A stretch of DNA of 64,000 nt, from NCBI RefSeq assembly GCF_000378185.1, contig NZ_KB899390.1, forward strand, positions 1 through 64,000, written 5' to 3'. The DNA comes from Salinimonas chungwhensis DSM 16280. GTDB lineage: Bacteria; Pseudomonadota; Gammaproteobacteria; Enterobacterales; Alteromonadaceae. Positions 1 through 10,123 of this stretch are shown piece by piece. Within the stretch, counting starts at the first letter, position 1. The number at the start of each line of letters is the position of its first letter. The position numbers and the translations under genes are program-made. Under the pieces are notes generated by a model. That model was not told where the DNA came from and searched no databases. It worked only from the letters and a program-made list of their open reading frames with translations.

Positions 1-7
1 GGTTGTT

Positions 8-91
8 TTATGTGGGGCGGATTTCCAGCCCCTCGCAGAGCTCGGGTCGCTCATCCGGCGCCAGCCAAACTGCAAATTTGTTAGCTTTCAT
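8..91 (-). CDS. candidate small protein, 27 aa
   Basis: A short complete reading frame starts at ATG (91) and ends at TAA (8-10). It encodes 27 residues beginning MKANKFAVWL and ending EIRPT, with one cysteine and no membrane segment. The upstream minus-strand sequence has a strong Shine-Dalgarno match (GAGGGTG, about 7 bases before the ATG), which is the main reason to list it. I do not recognise the family. It could be a real small protein, or the decayed start of a longer gene beyond the window edge. Confidence 0.35.
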   Translation of the reverse strand: MKANKFAVWLAPDERPELCEGLEIRPT

Positions 92-317
92 AAGAACACC
101 CTCAACGAATTACTCTTCACCGGCAATAGCACTCCGCGTATTATTATATTGATAAATCGGCTATAAGACTTTCCATGCGCAAATAAAAAGGCAGCGTCAG
201 GTTTCGCGTAAAGTGGCTGCATAAATAGTGCATATTTATGTAATTCTACAGCATGCCCATTTGTTATTTTTCACTATTCATGGTACTTAATCTCCATGTT
301 TGATAAATGAGAAACCT
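92..317. other. intergenic region upstream of oadGAB
   Basis: This AT-rich stretch separates the minus-strand small frame from the plus-strand oad operon. It must hold the oad promoter, but I see no box pair good enough to name. No RNA gene or repeat was recognised. Confidence 0.4.
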
Positions 318-590
318 ATGAATGCAGAAATTGCCGGTCAGCTAAATGAAGCTGGCACACTTATGATGGTCGGCATGGGGTTTGTGTTCGCCTTTCTGGC
401 TTTGCTGATTGGGGGCATTAAGCTGATTGAGATAACGTGCGCTCGATTTCCCGGTGAAGTTGAACAGCCGGTATCTTCGTCGAAAAAGGGCCCGGCTAAA
501 ACAAGTAAAGATTCAGATATCACACCCCAGACTTTGGCTGCCATTAGCGCCGCCGTGCATCAACATCGACAATCACAAGAAAAACAGTAG
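318..590 (+). CDS. oadG: oxaloacetate decarboxylase gamma subunit
   Basis: Small membrane subunit of the Na+-translocating oxaloacetate decarboxylase. About 90 residues with one hydrophobic segment near the N-terminus (residues 13-36, [18 protein letters not shown] core), followed by a charged cytoplasmic tail. This matches the OadG layout, in which the helix anchors the complex and the tail holds the alpha subunit. ATG 318 is chosen over an in-frame TTG at 300 because family members begin a few residues before the helix. It is followed 8 bases later by oadA and then oadB, the usual gamma-alpha-beta order. The family call rests on this context plus topology, since gamma subunits are poorly conserved. 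Confidence 0.88.
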   Translation: MNAEIAGQLNEAGTLMMVGMGFVFAFLALLIGGIKLIEITCARFPGEVEQPVSSSKKGPAKTSKDSDITPQTLAAISAAVHQHRQSQEKQ

Positions 591-598
591 GAGAACGC

Positions 599-2416
599 AT
601 GAGTAAACCGCTGGCGCTAACAGAACTGGTATTAAGAGATGCCCATCAGTCATTACTTGCGACTCGCATGCGCTTGGATGACATGCTACCCATTGCCGAG
701 GAGCTGGATAATGCCGGTTTCTGGTCGGTTGAGTCATGGGGAGGAGCAACATTTGACGCCTGCATTCGCTATCTGGGTGAAGATCCCTGGGAACGGATCC
801 GGGCGCTGAAAAAGGCGATGCCTAAGACACGCCAGCAGATGTTACTGCGCGGTCAGAATCTGTTGGGTTATCGCCATTACGCTGATGATGTGGTGCAAAA
901 ATTTGTGGCTCGTGCCCACGATAACGGGGTTGACGTCTTTCGAATCTTTGACGCAATGAATGATGTGCGTAATCTCGAAACTGCTGTAAAGGCTGCCATA
1001 GATTGTGGCGCTCATGCCCAGGGAACAATCGCTTATACTGTCAGTCCGGTTCACACGCTGGATACCTGGCTGAAAATGGCGCGGGAGCTGGAAGCGATGG
1101 GCGTGCATTCTATTTGTATTAAAGATATGGCAGGCCTGCTTAACCCTTATGAATGCGAAAAGCTGATTAAAGGGCTCAAAGATACGGTCAATGTTCCTAT
1201 CGCCATGCAGTGTCATGCGACCACCGGTTTATCTACGGCAACGTATCAAAAAGCCATTGATGCGGGCATCGACATGCTCGATACAGCGATTTCATCCATG
1301 AGTATGACCTACGGCCACACCGCCACTGAAACTATTGTTTCGGCAGTAGAGGGTACCGAAAGAGATACAGGGTTATCATTGCCAGAGTTGGAACGCATCG
1401 CCAGCTACTTTAGGGAGGTGCGCAAAAAATATGCGCAATTTGAAGGCAGCCTGAAGGGTGTCGACGCTCGCATTTTGCTGGCTCAGGTTCCTGGTGGCAT
1501 GCTTACCAATATGGAAAATCAGCTAAAAGAGCAGGGCGCGCAGGATAAGTTTGATGAAGTGCTCAAAGAGATTCCCCGGGTCCGGGAAGATTTGGGGTAT
1601 ATTCCACTGGTTACGCCCACTTCACAGATTGTCGGAACACAGTCTGTGCTGAATGTGCTTACCGGCGAACGCTATAAAAGCATTACTAAAGAAACCGCCG
1701 GCGTACTTCGCGGCGAGTACGGCGCAACCGCTGCACCGGTAAATGAGGACCTTCAACAGCGCGTGCTTGACGGTGATGATCCTGTTACCTGTCGACCAGC
1801 GGATAATATTGCGCCGGAAATGGACTCGCTGACTGACGAGTTGCAGGAGCTGGCCAGTGCAAAGTCATTTACACTGGCTGACGATAAAGTGGATGATGTA
1901 CTGACCTACGCGCTTTTTCCACAGATCGGGCTTAAGTTTCTGCAAAACCGGGGCAACCCCGATGCCTTTGAGCCTGCACCGACCGCAGACAGCGAAAAAA
2001 CTGTTTCAACAGCCTCAGAAACTAAACAGAAAGCGGCATCGGCATCTTCTTCGTCTTCCTCTTACGATGTAGCGGTTGAGGGTAAGGTCTACCGTGTTGA
2101 AGTGGCCGCTTCAGGAACCCTGAAAAATGTTGAACCCGCAGCTAAAGCAAAAAGTGCTGACAGCAAAGATGCGGTCGAAGACAGCAAGGAACAAAGTGCG
2201 GGTAACGGCGAGATAATTGAGGCGCCGTTATCCGGCAATGTATTCAAAGTGCTGGTCGCAGAAGGCGATAATGTTGAAGATGGTGACGTGGTCATAATTC
2301 TGGAAGCGATGAAGATGGAAACCGAGATCCGAAGTGCGTTTGCGGGCACCGTAAGTCGTATTCTAACCAAGGAAGGCGATGCCGTCTCCAGCGGTCAACC
2401 ATTGATTGAGCTGTAA
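599..2416 (+). CDS. oadA: oxaloacetate decarboxylase alpha subunit, biotin-containing
   Basis: Catalytic subunit that transfers the C4 carboxyl of oxaloacetate to biotin, leaving pyruvate; the beta subunit then releases CO2 and exports Na+. The N-terminal carboxyltransferase barrel starts with the [12 protein letters not shown] motif and carries a conserved lysine region around ICIKDMAG. A variable Ala/Ser-rich linker (about residues 460-520) leads to a C-terminal biotinyl domain with EAMKMET, so the biotinylated lysine is about residue 572. Length 605 aa is normal for OadA. A good SD (AGGAG) lies just upstream and overlaps the end of oadG. The stop is 5 bases before oadB, which indicates one transcript. 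Pyruvate carboxylase subunit B is the closest alternative, but the adjacent membrane subunits exclude it. Confidence 0.95.
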   Translation: MSKPLALTELVLRDAHQSLLATRMRLDDMLPIAEELDNAGFWSVESWGGATFDACIRYLGEDPWERIRALKKAMPKTRQQMLLRGQNLLGYRHYADDVVQKFVARAHDNGVDVFRIFDAMNDVRNLETAVKAAIDCGAHAQGTIAYTVSPVHTLDTWLKMARELEAMGVHSICIKDMAGLLNPYECEKLIKGLKDTVNVPIAMQCHATTGLSTATYQKAIDAGIDMLDTAISSMSMTYGHTATETIVSAVEGTERDTGLSLPELERIASYFREVRKKYAQFEGSLKGVDARILLAQVPGGMLTNMENQLKEQGAQDKFDEVLKEIPRVREDLGYIPLVTPTSQIVGTQSVLNVLTGERYKSITKETAGVLRGEYGATAAPVNEDLQQRVLDGDDPVTCRPADNIAPEMDSLTDELQELASAKSFTLADDKVDDVLTYALFPQIGLKFLQNRGNPDAFEPAPTADSEKTVSTASETKQKAASASSSSSSYDVAVEGKVYRVEVAASGTLKNVEPAAKAKSADSKDAVEDSKEQSAGNGEIIEAPLSGNVFKVLVAEGDNVEDGDVVIILEAMKMETEIRSAFAGTVSRILTKEGDAVSSGQPLIEL

Positions 2417-2421
2417 GAAAA

Positions 2422-3552
2422 ATGGAAAAATTAAGTATTTTATGGGACAGCACCGCACTGGCCCATTTTCATTATCAGCAACTGATTATGATGGGCGTAG
2501 GGCTGTTGTTATTGTACCTTGCCATCGTCAAAAAGTTCGAGCCATTACTTTTGCTTCCTATCGGCTTTGGGGCGCTACTGACCAACATTCCCCTGGCTGG
2601 GTTTTCAGAGCCGGGCGGCTTGCTTTATTACATTTATGCTGTCGGGATTGAAACGGGGGTTTTTCCCTTGCTTATATTTATGGGAGTCGGGGCCATGACC
2701 GACTTTGGTGCCTTGATTGCCAATCCCCGTATGTTACTGTTGGGTGCTGCGGCACAGTTTGGTATTTTTGCCACACTATTCGGAGCGATTGCACTTAACT
2801 TTGTCCCCGGTTTTGAGTTTAGTCTGCAGGATGCCAGTGCCATTGCCATAATCGGCGGGGCCGACGGTCCTACCGCGATCTTTTTAGCGTCCAGGCTGTC
2901 GCCAGATTTGCTTGGGGCTATCGCCGTGGCAGCGTATTCATACATGGCCCTGGTTCCTATCATTCAGCCGCCCATTATGAAAGCTCTGACGACGAAGGAA
3001 GAGCGTCAGATAAAGATGGCGCAACTACGGCCGGTATCACAGCGTGAAAAGATTATCTTTCCACTCGCTGTACTAATTCTGACGATCTTGTTTCTACCCT
3101 CAGCAACCCCTCTGGTTGGCATGTTTTGCCTTGGTAATCTGATGAAAGAGTGCGGTGTAGTCGATCGGCTGAGCAAGACAACCCAGAATGAGTTGATCAA
3201 TATCACCACCATTTTTCTAGGGCTGGCAGTAGGCTCTAAGCTTTCTGCGGAGAAATTTCTGACGGTGGAAACATTGGGCATCCTGGGGCTGGGCGCGGTG
3301 GCTTTTGCCATTGGTACTGCCACCGGTTTGCTGATGGCAAAATTAATGAATCGGTTATCACAGGATAACATCAACCCGCTTATTGGAGCGGCGGGCGTGT
3401 CTGCGGTACCGATGGCAGCTCGGGTTGTTAATAAAGTGGGTTTACAGGAAAATCCGCATAATTTTCTTCTGATGCATGCCATGGGGCCAAATGTTGCGGG
3501 TGTTCTTGGTTCGGCAGTAGCTGCCGGGGTGCTACTGGCATTGGTAGGTTAG
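2422..3552 (+). CDS. oadB: oxaloacetate decarboxylase beta subunit, Na+ pump
   Basis: Integral membrane subunit that decarboxylates carboxybiotin and couples this to Na+ export. The 376-residue protein is hydrophobic throughout, with many predicted helices, and contains the signature [10 protein letters not shown] (about residues 147-156), whose aspartate is essential in studied homologues. A second conserved loop near the C-terminus reads [14 protein letters not shown]. Length fits OadB; related methylmalonyl-CoA and glutaconyl-CoA decarboxylase beta subunits share the fold, but the alpha subunit here is the oxaloacetate type. Its stop overlaps the stop end of the convergent sapF-like gene by 4 bases, and no terminator is visible between them. 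Confidence 0.95.
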   Translation: MEKLSILWDSTALAHFHYQQLIMMGVGLLLLYLAIVKKFEPLLLLPIGFGALLTNIPLAGFSEPGGLLYYIYAVGIETGVFPLLIFMGVGAMTDFGALIANPRMLLLGAAAQFGIFATLFGAIALNFVPGFEFSLQDASAIAIIGGADGPTAIFLASRLSPDLLGAIAVAAYSYMALVPIIQPPIMKALTTKEERQIKMAQLRPVSQREKIIFPLAVLILTILFLPSATPLVGMFCLGNLMKECGVVDRLSKTTQNELINITTIFLGLAVGSKLSAEKFLTVETLGILGLGAVAFAIGTATGLLMAKLMNRLSQDNINPLIGAAGVSAVPMAARVVNKVGLQENPHNFLLMHAMGPNVAGVLGSAVAAGVLLALVG

Positions 3553-4355
3553 GTCAGCTTTTGCTGTGGCACCAGTGACTGATAGGCCAGAATAAGTTTT
3601 TTTGTCATACTATGCTGAGGCCATCGAAAGATGGTCTCAGTTTTACCCGATTCTACGATCCTGCCGTTTTTCATCACAATTACTCTGTCGGCGATATGCC
3701 GAACCACCCCAAGATTATGGGTAATGAATATAAAAGACAGCCCTAGCTCCTTCTGCAGAGTAAGGATTTGATTGACAGTTTGTGAACGAACCGACGGATC
3801 GAGGGCGGCAAAGGGCTCATCGGCCACCAGGATCTTAGGTTGCAATACCAACGCTCTGGCCAGCGCAACACGTTGCTGTTGACCGTCAGAGAGCATGTGC
3901 CGGTAGAAATAAATATGGTCTCTCAACAACCCAACCTTGAGTAATGTTTCTTCAATACGAGCCCGCCGGTCTTTTGCCGTTAATCGGGTATTAAGGCGTA
4001 ATGGTTCATCCATTATCATTCCCACGGTAATGCCAGGGTTCATGGCTTCTGCACTGTGTTGAAAAATCATCCGGATATCATTGCTGGCGTTATATGCCCG
4101 GGATGAGCGCCGTTTTGCTGCATTGTACTTCACGCTGCTAAGTGCAATTTTGCCTTCATCTGCCTCCACTGCGCCCACCAGCATCTTAGCCAAAAGGGAC
4201 TTACCAGCACGATTTTCACCGATCACAGCTATAGTCTCGCCTTTATTGACCGTTAAATCGATAGGACCAAGCTGGAATACTTCCGCCTTCTTGAGCCACC
4301 GCTTATTTTTGTGATGGCGGAAAACCAGCTTATCAACATGCATTAACTGGTTCAT
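3549..4355 (-). CDS. sapF: peptide/putrescine ABC transporter ATPase SapF
   Basis: Second ATP-binding subunit of the Sap ABC transporter. It has a Walker A variant GENRAGKS, a Q-loop region ([11 protein letters not shown]), the signature MLSDGQQQR and Walker B ILVADEP, and lacks the C-terminal oligopeptide extension seen in SapD. The start is placed at ATG 4355 because this gives an ATGA overlap with the sapD stop; an in-frame upstream ATG at 4385 would overlap sapD by 34 bases. Length becomes 268 aa, close to SapF. Last gene of pspF-sapABCDF. In enterobacteria Sap proteins are linked to antimicrobial-peptide resistance, potassium uptake and putrescine export; the substrate here is not known. 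Confidence 0.88.
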   Translation of the reverse strand: MNQLMHVDKLVFRHHKNKRWLKKAEVFQLGPIDLTVNKGETIAVIGENRAGKSLLAKMLVGAVEADEGKIALSSVKYNAAKRRSSRAYNASNDIRMIFQHSAEAMNPGITVGMIMDEPLRLNTRLTAKDRRARIEETLLKVGLLRDHIYFYRHMLSDGQQQRVALARALVLQPKILVADEPFAALDPSVRSQTVNQILTLQKELGLSFIFITHNLGVVRHIADRVIVMKNGRIVESGKTETIFRWPQHSMTKKLILAYQSLVPQQKLT

Positions 4356-5347
4356 AGTTTTTCCATATGTAACGGGAAATGACAACTGTAAGTGTGATCA
4401 TGAATGCGCCTGACCGCAGGAGTAATAACACAATCACGCTGGGCGCGCGGACAACGCGGCCCGAGCCGGCAGCCTATAGGTACATGCTTTAATGAAGGAA
4501 TGGTGCCATCCAGTGTAGGTAACAGACTTTTGGGCAGTAAGTCTTTTTGAAAACTCGGTGCGCTGTCCAGCAATGCTTTGGTATAAGGGTGCAGTGGACG
4601 CTTACGCAGCATCTTCATTCGGCCTGATTCTACGGTCTGCCCACAGTACAGAACAGTCATTGAGTGACACATACTGGATATCGCCAACAGGTCATGACTG
4701 ATAAATAAAATAGACAATGACTTGGTCTGGTTGAGCCGGGTGAGTAATTTTAGCACCTGTGTTTTAGTGGTCGTTTCCATGCCACGGGTGGGGTCATCGG
4801 CTATCAGCAACTGTGGCTGAGAGATAAGGGCCATGGCCAGCATAAACTTCTGACTGATGTCCGTTGGGATCTGGTGCGGGTAGGCATTCAAATAGTGCCG
4901 GTGATGCTTAATGCCTACCTTGTGTACCGTGGAAATCGCTGATTTGCGTCGCGACTGCTTACGCTGCCAAAACCATTTTCCCTCAACCAGCTCACTGGGA
5001 ATGCTTTCCATGAGCTGTTCCCCCAACGTTGCAGAAGGGTCCAGCGCGGTGCCCGGATTCTGGAAAACCACCGCAATCTCTCTGCGCATGAGTTGCCGAC
5101 GTTCCTCGGTAGGCATACTCAGCAGATTTTTACCTTTCCAGCTCATACGATCCGCTGTGAGATGAAACTTTTGTGGCAATGCGCCTGATATTGCCGACAC
5201 AATGAGGCTTTTACCCGAGCCTGATTCGCCCACCAACGCCCGGATTTCACCACTGTTGATGGTCAGGCTCACTTTATCCAGTGCTTTAACCCGCTCACCA
5301 GCAGTTTCAATTTCCAGGGTCAGGTTTTTGATATCAAGTATAGGCAT
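4352..5347 (-). CDS. sapD: peptide/putrescine ABC transporter ATPase SapD
   Basis: ATP-binding subunit of the Sap transporter, 331 aa. Visible motifs are Walker A GESGSGKS (about residues 39-46), a Q-loop region (FQNPGTALDP) and Walker B LLIADDPT. The signature loop is degenerate, with PHQIPTDISQK where LSGGQ-type residues are expected. The C-terminal extension has the cysteine pattern CRLGPRCPRAQRDC, typical of the oligopeptide-type ATPase tail. Start ATG 5347 overlaps the sapC TAA by one base (TAATG), which indicates translational coupling. The degenerate signature in one ATPase, with a better one in the partner SapF, suggests an asymmetric ATPase pair (inference). Confidence 0.9.
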   Translation of the reverse strand: MPILDIKNLTLEIETAGERVKALDKVSLTINSGEIRALVGESGSGKSLIVSAISGALPQKFHLTADRMSWKGKNLLSMPTEERRQLMRREIAVVFQNPGTALDPSATLGEQLMESIPSELVEGKWFWQRKQSRRKSAISTVHKVGIKHHRHYLNAYPHQIPTDISQKFMLAMALISQPQLLIADDPTRGMETTTKTQVLKLLTRLNQTKSLSILFISHDLLAISSMCHSMTVLYCGQTVESGRMKMLRKRPLHPYTKALLDSAPSFQKDLLPKSLLPTLDGTIPSLKHVPIGCRLGPRCPRAQRDCVITPAVRRIHDHTYSCHFPLHMEKL

Positions 5348-6240
5348 TAATGACTAACCCTCTTTCGCAATGCTGAGCGTAATCCATCTCCCACTAAATT
5401 GATGGCCAGAACCATCAAAAATATAGACAAACCTGGAAGCCCCACATTCCACGGGGCTAAGTAGGCGACATCCAGGCCGTCGGCCAGAATGGCACCGAGT
5501 TCCGGTAAGGGGGGTTGTGCGCCCAAATTTAAAAAGCCCAGTGCCGAGACATCTATCACTGCAATAGAAAGCGCCAGCGACCCCTGTACCACCAGCATCT
5601 CGATCATGTTTGGTAAAATCGAGTGACGAAACAATTGCCAGGCGCTAGCGCCATCCAGCTTAGACGCCAGAATGTATTCTTTTTTCATCTCACTGCGCAC
5701 GAAACTGCGCGTGTAGTGGATAAACTGCGGAATCAGGGCCAGAGTAATCGCCCACATACTATTGACCAACCCGGTGCCCAGTATAGCGACAATAATAATC
5801 GCAATAAGTAATGTGGGGATGGCCATCAGTGCATCAAGCAAATGGTTCATTATACTTGAGCGTACACCACTCATCATGCCGGCCACTGTGCCGATGGTCA
5901 CCCCGACGCCCATGGCGATCATCACCAACAAAATACTGCTGCCGAACGTGACCCGACAACCGTAAATAATACGTGAAAAAACATCCCGGCCTAATGCATC
6001 AGTTCCAAATAGATGACTAATGCTACCGTTGGTTTCCCAGCTCGGAGGAAGCAGCAGAGAGTCTATGTTTTGCTGCAACGGATCGTAGGGCGCGATAAGC
6101 GGGGCAAAAAGGGCAAACACCAAGAATATTGCCAGTACAAACAGACCGAGTACCGCGATATGGCTGGACGTAAACTCCCGCCAGGTACGCTGCCAGGGAG
6201 AAGGATGATATTCTTCTTCGTAGAGACTAAATTGTGCCAC
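5347..6240 (-). CDS. sapC: peptide ABC transporter permease SapC
   Basis: Inner-membrane permease of the Sap system, 297 aa. The N-terminal cytoplasmic stretch and first helix (FVLAIFLVFALFAPLIAPYDP) are typical of DppC/SapC-type permeases. The EAA-like loop (about GASAWQLFRHSILPNM) that contacts the ATPase is present. The start is GTG at 6240, 14 bases inside the end of sapB, and the family N-terminus (MAQFSLYEE) supports it. The stop overlaps the sapD start. Confidence 0.9.
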   Translation of the reverse strand: MAQFSLYEEEYHPSPWQRTWREFTSSHIAVLGLFVLAIFLVFALFAPLIAPYDPLQQNIDSLLLPPSWETNGSISHLFGTDALGRDVFSRIIYGCRVTFGSSILLVMIAMGVGVTIGTVAGMMSGVRSSIMNHLLDALMAIPTLLIAIIIVAILGTGLVNSMWAITLALIPQFIHYTRSFVRSEMKKEYILASKLDGASAWQLFRHSILPNMIEMLVVQGSLALSIAVIDVSALGFLNLGAQPPLPELGAILADGLDVAYLAPWNVGLPGLSIFLMVLAINLVGDGLRSALRKRVSH

Positions 6241-7255
6241 GTTCGTACTTGTCCCTGCTTGGATCGATTAAGCGGTTAAATAAATCGATAGTAATAGTCA
6301 GCGTTATTACCAGCGAGGCCACCGCCAGCATACCTACCCGCAACGCGGGAAAATCTCGTTGATAGATCGCCTGGATTAGCCAGTTACCAATCCCGGGCCA
6401 TGAAAAAAGCGTTTCGACGATCATGGCATTGGTAATAAGTGTGGTAATTTGAATGGCCATTAAAGGTAACACCGGCAGCAACGCATTGCGCAGAATATGG
6501 CGGGAAAAGATTTGCCAGCGCGATAAACCCCGTGAACGCGCTGCAGTAATGTACGGGCGATTGAGCACGTCGATAACCGAACGTCTGACCATTCGAATCA
6601 TCGAAGCCGTCGAGATCACACTGATGGCCAGGGTAGGCAGTAACAGGTGACGAAAAGCATCGCGCATTGCAAGACTTGTATCAATATCCTTTGCCAGCAG
6701 AATGTCGATTAGGATAAACCCGGTTCTGTGCGGTATATCGAACAGCAAACTGATTCGGCCGGAAAGTGGCGCGATGTTCAGCTCAAGACTGAACATCAGG
6801 ATAAACAACAGCGCCAGCCAGAAGACCGGAAATGAGTAACCTACCATCGATAAAGAGTTAATAGAGTAGTCCACCGGGGTATAACTTTTCAGGCCCGCAT
6901 AACATCCCACTGGTATACCAATTACCACAGCGATAAACATGGCGTAGAACGCCAGCTCAATTGTCGCTGGCAGCGCTCTGCCTATTTCTTCTTTCAATGG
7001 CAGACCAGAGACAAAACTCTGTCCCCAGTTGCCGCTGAAAAGCTCGCTCACGTAATGGGTAAACTGAAAGAAATAAGCTTCATCCAGGCGATGCTTCTCA
7101 ACCAGCATGTCGCGATGGGCCTCGCTTTGCGCCGAGATACCGGTCAAGTTGTTTAATACATCACCGGGAAACAGGTAAATCAGGGCAAAGGACAACACCA
7201 CCAGTACCAACAGGGTAAGGATAAACAAAATGCTGAATCGTAGTAAAATTCTCAT
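6227..7255 (-). CDS. sapB: peptide ABC transporter permease SapB
   Basis: First permease of the Sap transporter, about 342 aa, with an N-terminal helix (LLRFSILFILTLLVLVVLSF) and several further helices. The EAA-like loop is visible around SRWQIFSRHILRNALLP. ATG 7255 is preferred because it forms a TGATG overlap with the sapA stop; an alternative GTG lies 3 bases upstream. The gene sits in the conserved order A-B-C-D-F and is not truncated. SapB and SapC form the channel, fed by the SapA binding protein and driven by SapD and SapF. Confidence 0.9.
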   Translation of the reverse strand: MRILLRFSILFILTLLVLVVLSFALIYLFPGDVLNNLTGISAQSEAHRDMLVEKHRLDEAYFFQFTHYVSELFSGNWGQSFVSGLPLKEEIGRALPATIELAFYAMFIAVVIGIPVGCYAGLKSYTPVDYSINSLSMVGYSFPVFWLALLFILMFSLELNIAPLSGRISLLFDIPHRTGFILIDILLAKDIDTSLAMRDAFRHLLLPTLAISVISTASMIRMVRRSVIDVLNRPYITAARSRGLSRWQIFSRHILRNALLPVLPLMAIQITTLITNAMIVETLFSWPGIGNWLIQAIYQRDFPALRVGMLAVASLVITLTITIDLFNRLIDPSRDKYERGTI

Positions 7256-8883
7256 CACAGTTGTTTGGTTACCCCGCCAAAACGAATACTACCGTAAGGA
7301 TTAATCTGCATGCCTTTGAGTTCTTTGCGATAGGCTTGATAACGATACGCGTGTGCGATAGGAACGATTGGCAATTCCCTGTTCAGCAAGGCATTGACCT
7401 GTACGTAGATAGCTTTGCGCTTGGCTAAATCCTCTGTTTCCAACGCCTGATTAAGCAACGCATCGTAGCGGTCATTGCACCACATGGCACGATTGGTTCC
7501 AGAAGGTATGGCGCCGCAGCTAAGTAGCGGTCGGTAAAAATTATCAGGATCACCATTATCAGCAGACCAGCCAATCAGAACAGAATCATGAAGTCCCTCA
7601 CGCAAATGCCGGCGAAATGTGGTCCAGTCATAGGTAACAATATTAACGTTGATACCCACATCACCAAGATAACGCTGAATGAGCTCAGCCATTTTTGCAG
7701 CATTGGGATTATAAGAACGCTCTATAGGCATCGCCCAGATAGTCATAGTAAAACCCGGCTCGATGCCGGCATCTCTGAGCAGGCGCTCAGCCAGTACAGG
7801 ATTGTAAGCGGTATCCTCAGCATCATTCTGATACGCCCAGCTTGCAACCGGAAGTAAACTTTTAGCCCGCGAGGCGCTGTCAAAATAAACCGCCTCAAGC
7901 AGCGTATTTTTATCAATGGCGTGAGCCAGCGCTTTGCGCACATCAGGATTATCAAAGGGAGGGCGCTGGGTGTTAAAGGCCCAGAAACCTACGTTTAGTC
8001 CAGGCTTCTCGGCCAGCTCAAGGTCTGGTCGGTTACGTATAATATCCAGTTCTGTCTGGGCCGGAAATGCAATAGCGTCACATTCACCCGTCATCAGTTT
8101 AGCCAGTCTTAAAGAGCTTTTAGGTGTGATATCGAAGATAAGACGTTGTGAGGACGTGGCATTCTGCCAGTAAGCATCATGAGCGCGATAACGGATATAA
8201 TGATCTTTGCGATAGCTTTCAAATTTATAGGGGCCGGTGCCGATAGGGTAATGGTCAATGCGTTCGGGGTCACCCTGGGCCATAAGATGGTCAGCATACT
8301 CTTTTGAAAGCATCACTGAAAAATCGGTTGCCAGATTGGCTAAAAATGAGCTGTCACGTTCTTTTAGCTGAATCTCCACCCGATAACCATTGACCCGATT
8401 CACCGCAGCAACGTTGTCAGCGATACCGAGGCTTTCGAAGTAGGGATAACGACCGCCAGATACATCATGAAATGGATGCGAGGGCTGGCGCCAGCGGTTA
8501 ATACTGAACAGCACATCATCAGCATTAAAGGTCCGGTTTGGTGTGAAGTATTCGGTAGTATGAAAAGCTACGTCTTTACGCAGCTGAAATGTATAAGTCA
8601 GGCCATCATCAGATACCCGCCAACTGCTCGCCAGGCTGGGTACTATGCGTCCGGTTTCTGCATCAAAGTCCAGTAACCGGTCGTATAGCTGGTGCGCAGT
8701 GGCATCGGATGTGGTTGCTGATGTATCTAATTGCGGATTGAAATTAACCGGAGCGCTTTCCGAGCAGTACAATATCCCTGACTGATAAAAGGTGTCAGTA
8801 TTTTTTTTGCTGCATGCACCAAGGGTAATTATGCTGGCCAGACATATCAAAACAGTTGCGATACGCGTCATGGGCTGAGTCAC
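7255..8883 (-). CDS. sapA: periplasmic solute-binding lipoprotein SapA
   Basis: Extracytoplasmic peptide-binding protein of the Sap transporter (family SBP_bac_5), 542 aa. The N-terminus is a lipoprotein signal: a hydrophobic stretch, then the lipobox LGAC with cysteine about residue 24. The body carries family landmarks such as YDRLLDFDAETG, the SSWRVSDDGLTYTFQLRKDV segment and FNADDVLFSINRW. The start is GTG at 8883, overlapping the pspF TGA as GTGA; ATG at 8871 (MTRIATVL) is also possible and would still leave a complete signal. Enterobacterial SapA is usually described as periplasmic, so the lipobox points to membrane anchoring here. Ligand specificity cannot be read from sequence. Confidence 0.9.
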   Translation of the reverse strand: MTQPMTRIATVLICLASIITLGACSKKNTDTFYQSGILYCSESAPVNFNPQLDTSATTSDATAHQLYDRLLDFDAETGRIVPSLASSWRVSDDGLTYTFQLRKDVAFHTTEYFTPNRTFNADDVLFSINRWRQPSHPFHDVSGGRYPYFESLGIADNVAAVNRVNGYRVEIQLKERDSSFLANLATDFSVMLSKEYADHLMAQGDPERIDHYPIGTGPYKFESYRKDHYIRYRAHDAYWQNATSSQRLIFDITPKSSLRLAKLMTGECDAIAFPAQTELDIIRNRPDLELAEKPGLNVGFWAFNTQRPPFDNPDVRKALAHAIDKNTLLEAVYFDSASRAKSLLPVASWAYQNDAEDTAYNPVLAERLLRDAGIEPGFTMTIWAMPIERSYNPNAAKMAELIQRYLGDVGINVNIVTYDWTTFRRHLREGLHDSVLIGWSADNGDPDNFYRPLLSCGAIPSGTNRAMWCNDRYDALLNQALETEDLAKRKAIYVQVNALLNRELPIVPIAHAYRYQAYRKELKGMQINPYGSIRFGGVTKQL

Positions 8884-10001
8884 TGAGCTTCAGGGCTTTC
8901 TTGTGAAGAGTCTAACAGATTGTATTTTTTTAAATAACCTCGCAATTGATGATAAGTGAGACTTAACTTCTCAGCCGTTTTTTTCTGATTGAACTGGCTA
9001 TCAGATAGCGCACGTTCAATCATGGCAATTTCATAGGTCGCTGAGCGCTCCTTTAAATCTATCGGATAAATAATCTCGTCGGATGTAGGCTGTGCAGGTA
9101 AGCTGGCCATCGATTCTGCATCGTCAGGCTGCACCGAGGGTTCAGGCGAGGGCGTATCGCCAGCAGCAGTAGATGAACGACTAATTCTGTCCTGCGTTTT
9201 TATTCTGCCAGTGGGGCGGTAGGCCGAAGCAAACGGGTCCAGCACAATTTCATGCACCGGAAGGTGTGGGTTATTGCACCGATAAACGGCGCGTTCAACG
9301 ACATTTTTGAGTTCTCGGATATTGCCTGGCCAGGCATGTCCCATCAGGGTACGGCGCGCTTTTTCAGTGAACCCGCTGAACAGTTCCATTTCCAGTTCCC
9401 GGGCCATATTAATGGCAAAGTGTTCAGCCAGCATCATGATATCTTCCGGGCGTTCGCGCAGAGGTGGGATCGTAATGACATCAAAGGCCAGACGATCCAG
9501 TAAATCAGCCCGAAATTCACCGGATTCAGCCAGTGATGGCAAATCTTCGTTAGTTGCAGCGACCAGTCGCACATCGGTTTTAACCGTCTTGCTGCCACCT
9601 ACACGTTCAAATTCGCCGTACTCAATCACCCGAAGCAGCTTTTCCTGAACCAGCCCGGAGGTATTTGCAAGCTCATCCAGAAACAGCGTACCATTATGGG
9701 CAATTTCAAAGCGGCCTTCCCGGCGTTTGGCTGCGCCGGTAAATGCGCCAGCTTCGTAACCAAACAGCTCACTTTCCAGTAAGTTTTCGTTCAGAGCAGC
9801 ACAATTGAGCTTGACATAATTCTGGTCCCAGCGTTGGGAAAGAAAGTGCAGGCGAGCAGCCACCAGCTCTTTGCCGGTACCTCGCTCGCCAATGATTAAC
9901 ACAGGTTTATTCAGCGGTGCAATTTGCGAAATCTGCTCGAGCACTTCAAGAAAGCTATTAGCCTGACCTAACAAATTATCCTGCTGGCGAAATCTACTCA
10001 T
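8880..10001 (-). CDS. pspF: phage shock protein operon activator PspF
   Basis: Sigma-54-dependent enhancer-binding protein that activates pspA. There is no N-terminal regulatory domain: the AAA+ module starts almost at once, with Walker A GERGTGKE (38-45), an intact GAFTGA sigma-54 loop (85-90) and Walker B LFLDE (about 106-110). A Fis-type helix-turn-helix closes the protein (QKKTAEKLSLTYHQLRGYLK). At 373 aa it is longer than enterobacterial PspF because of a low-complexity Ser/Pro/Asp-rich linker between the AAA+ and DNA-binding parts. It is read divergently from pspABC and is coupled to sapA by a GTGA overlap. In characterised systems PspA binds PspF and inhibits it until envelope stress occurs. 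Confidence 0.95.
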   Translation of the reverse strand: MSRFRQQDNLLGQANSFLEVLEQISQIAPLNKPVLIIGERGTGKELVAARLHFLSQRWDQNYVKLNCAALNENLLESELFGYEAGAFTGAAKRREGRFEIAHNGTLFLDELANTSGLVQEKLLRVIEYGEFERVGGSKTVKTDVRLVAATNEDLPSLAESGEFRADLLDRLAFDVITIPPLRERPEDIMMLAEHFAINMARELEMELFSGFTEKARRTLMGHAWPGNIRELKNVVERAVYRCNNPHLPVHEIVLDPFASAYRPTGRIKTQDRISRSSTAAGDTPSPEPSVQPDDAESMASLPAQPTSDEIIYPIDLKERSATYEIAMIERALSDSQFNQKKTAEKLSLTYHQLRGYLKKYNLLDSSQESPEAQ

Positions 10002-10123
10002 TTATTGCCTCAAAAGTTAGTCATTTCGACCAATATCTAGTGTAAATTAAAAAGCATGATGTGACGAATTTATTTTAATGGATAAAAAATCAAAAATATC
10101 ATTAGGTTATAGAGATGTTAGGG

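Noticed and set aside
300..317. TTG start for oadG at 300
   Set aside because: ATG 318 gives the normal short N-terminus, and no SD supports the TTG.
338..544. Minus-strand frame opposite oadG
   Set aside because: Shadow of the real gene, with low-complexity composition and no SD.
2406..2651. Frame of 81 codons overlapping oadA end and oadB start
   Set aside because: Runs out of frame with oadB and has no family resemblance.
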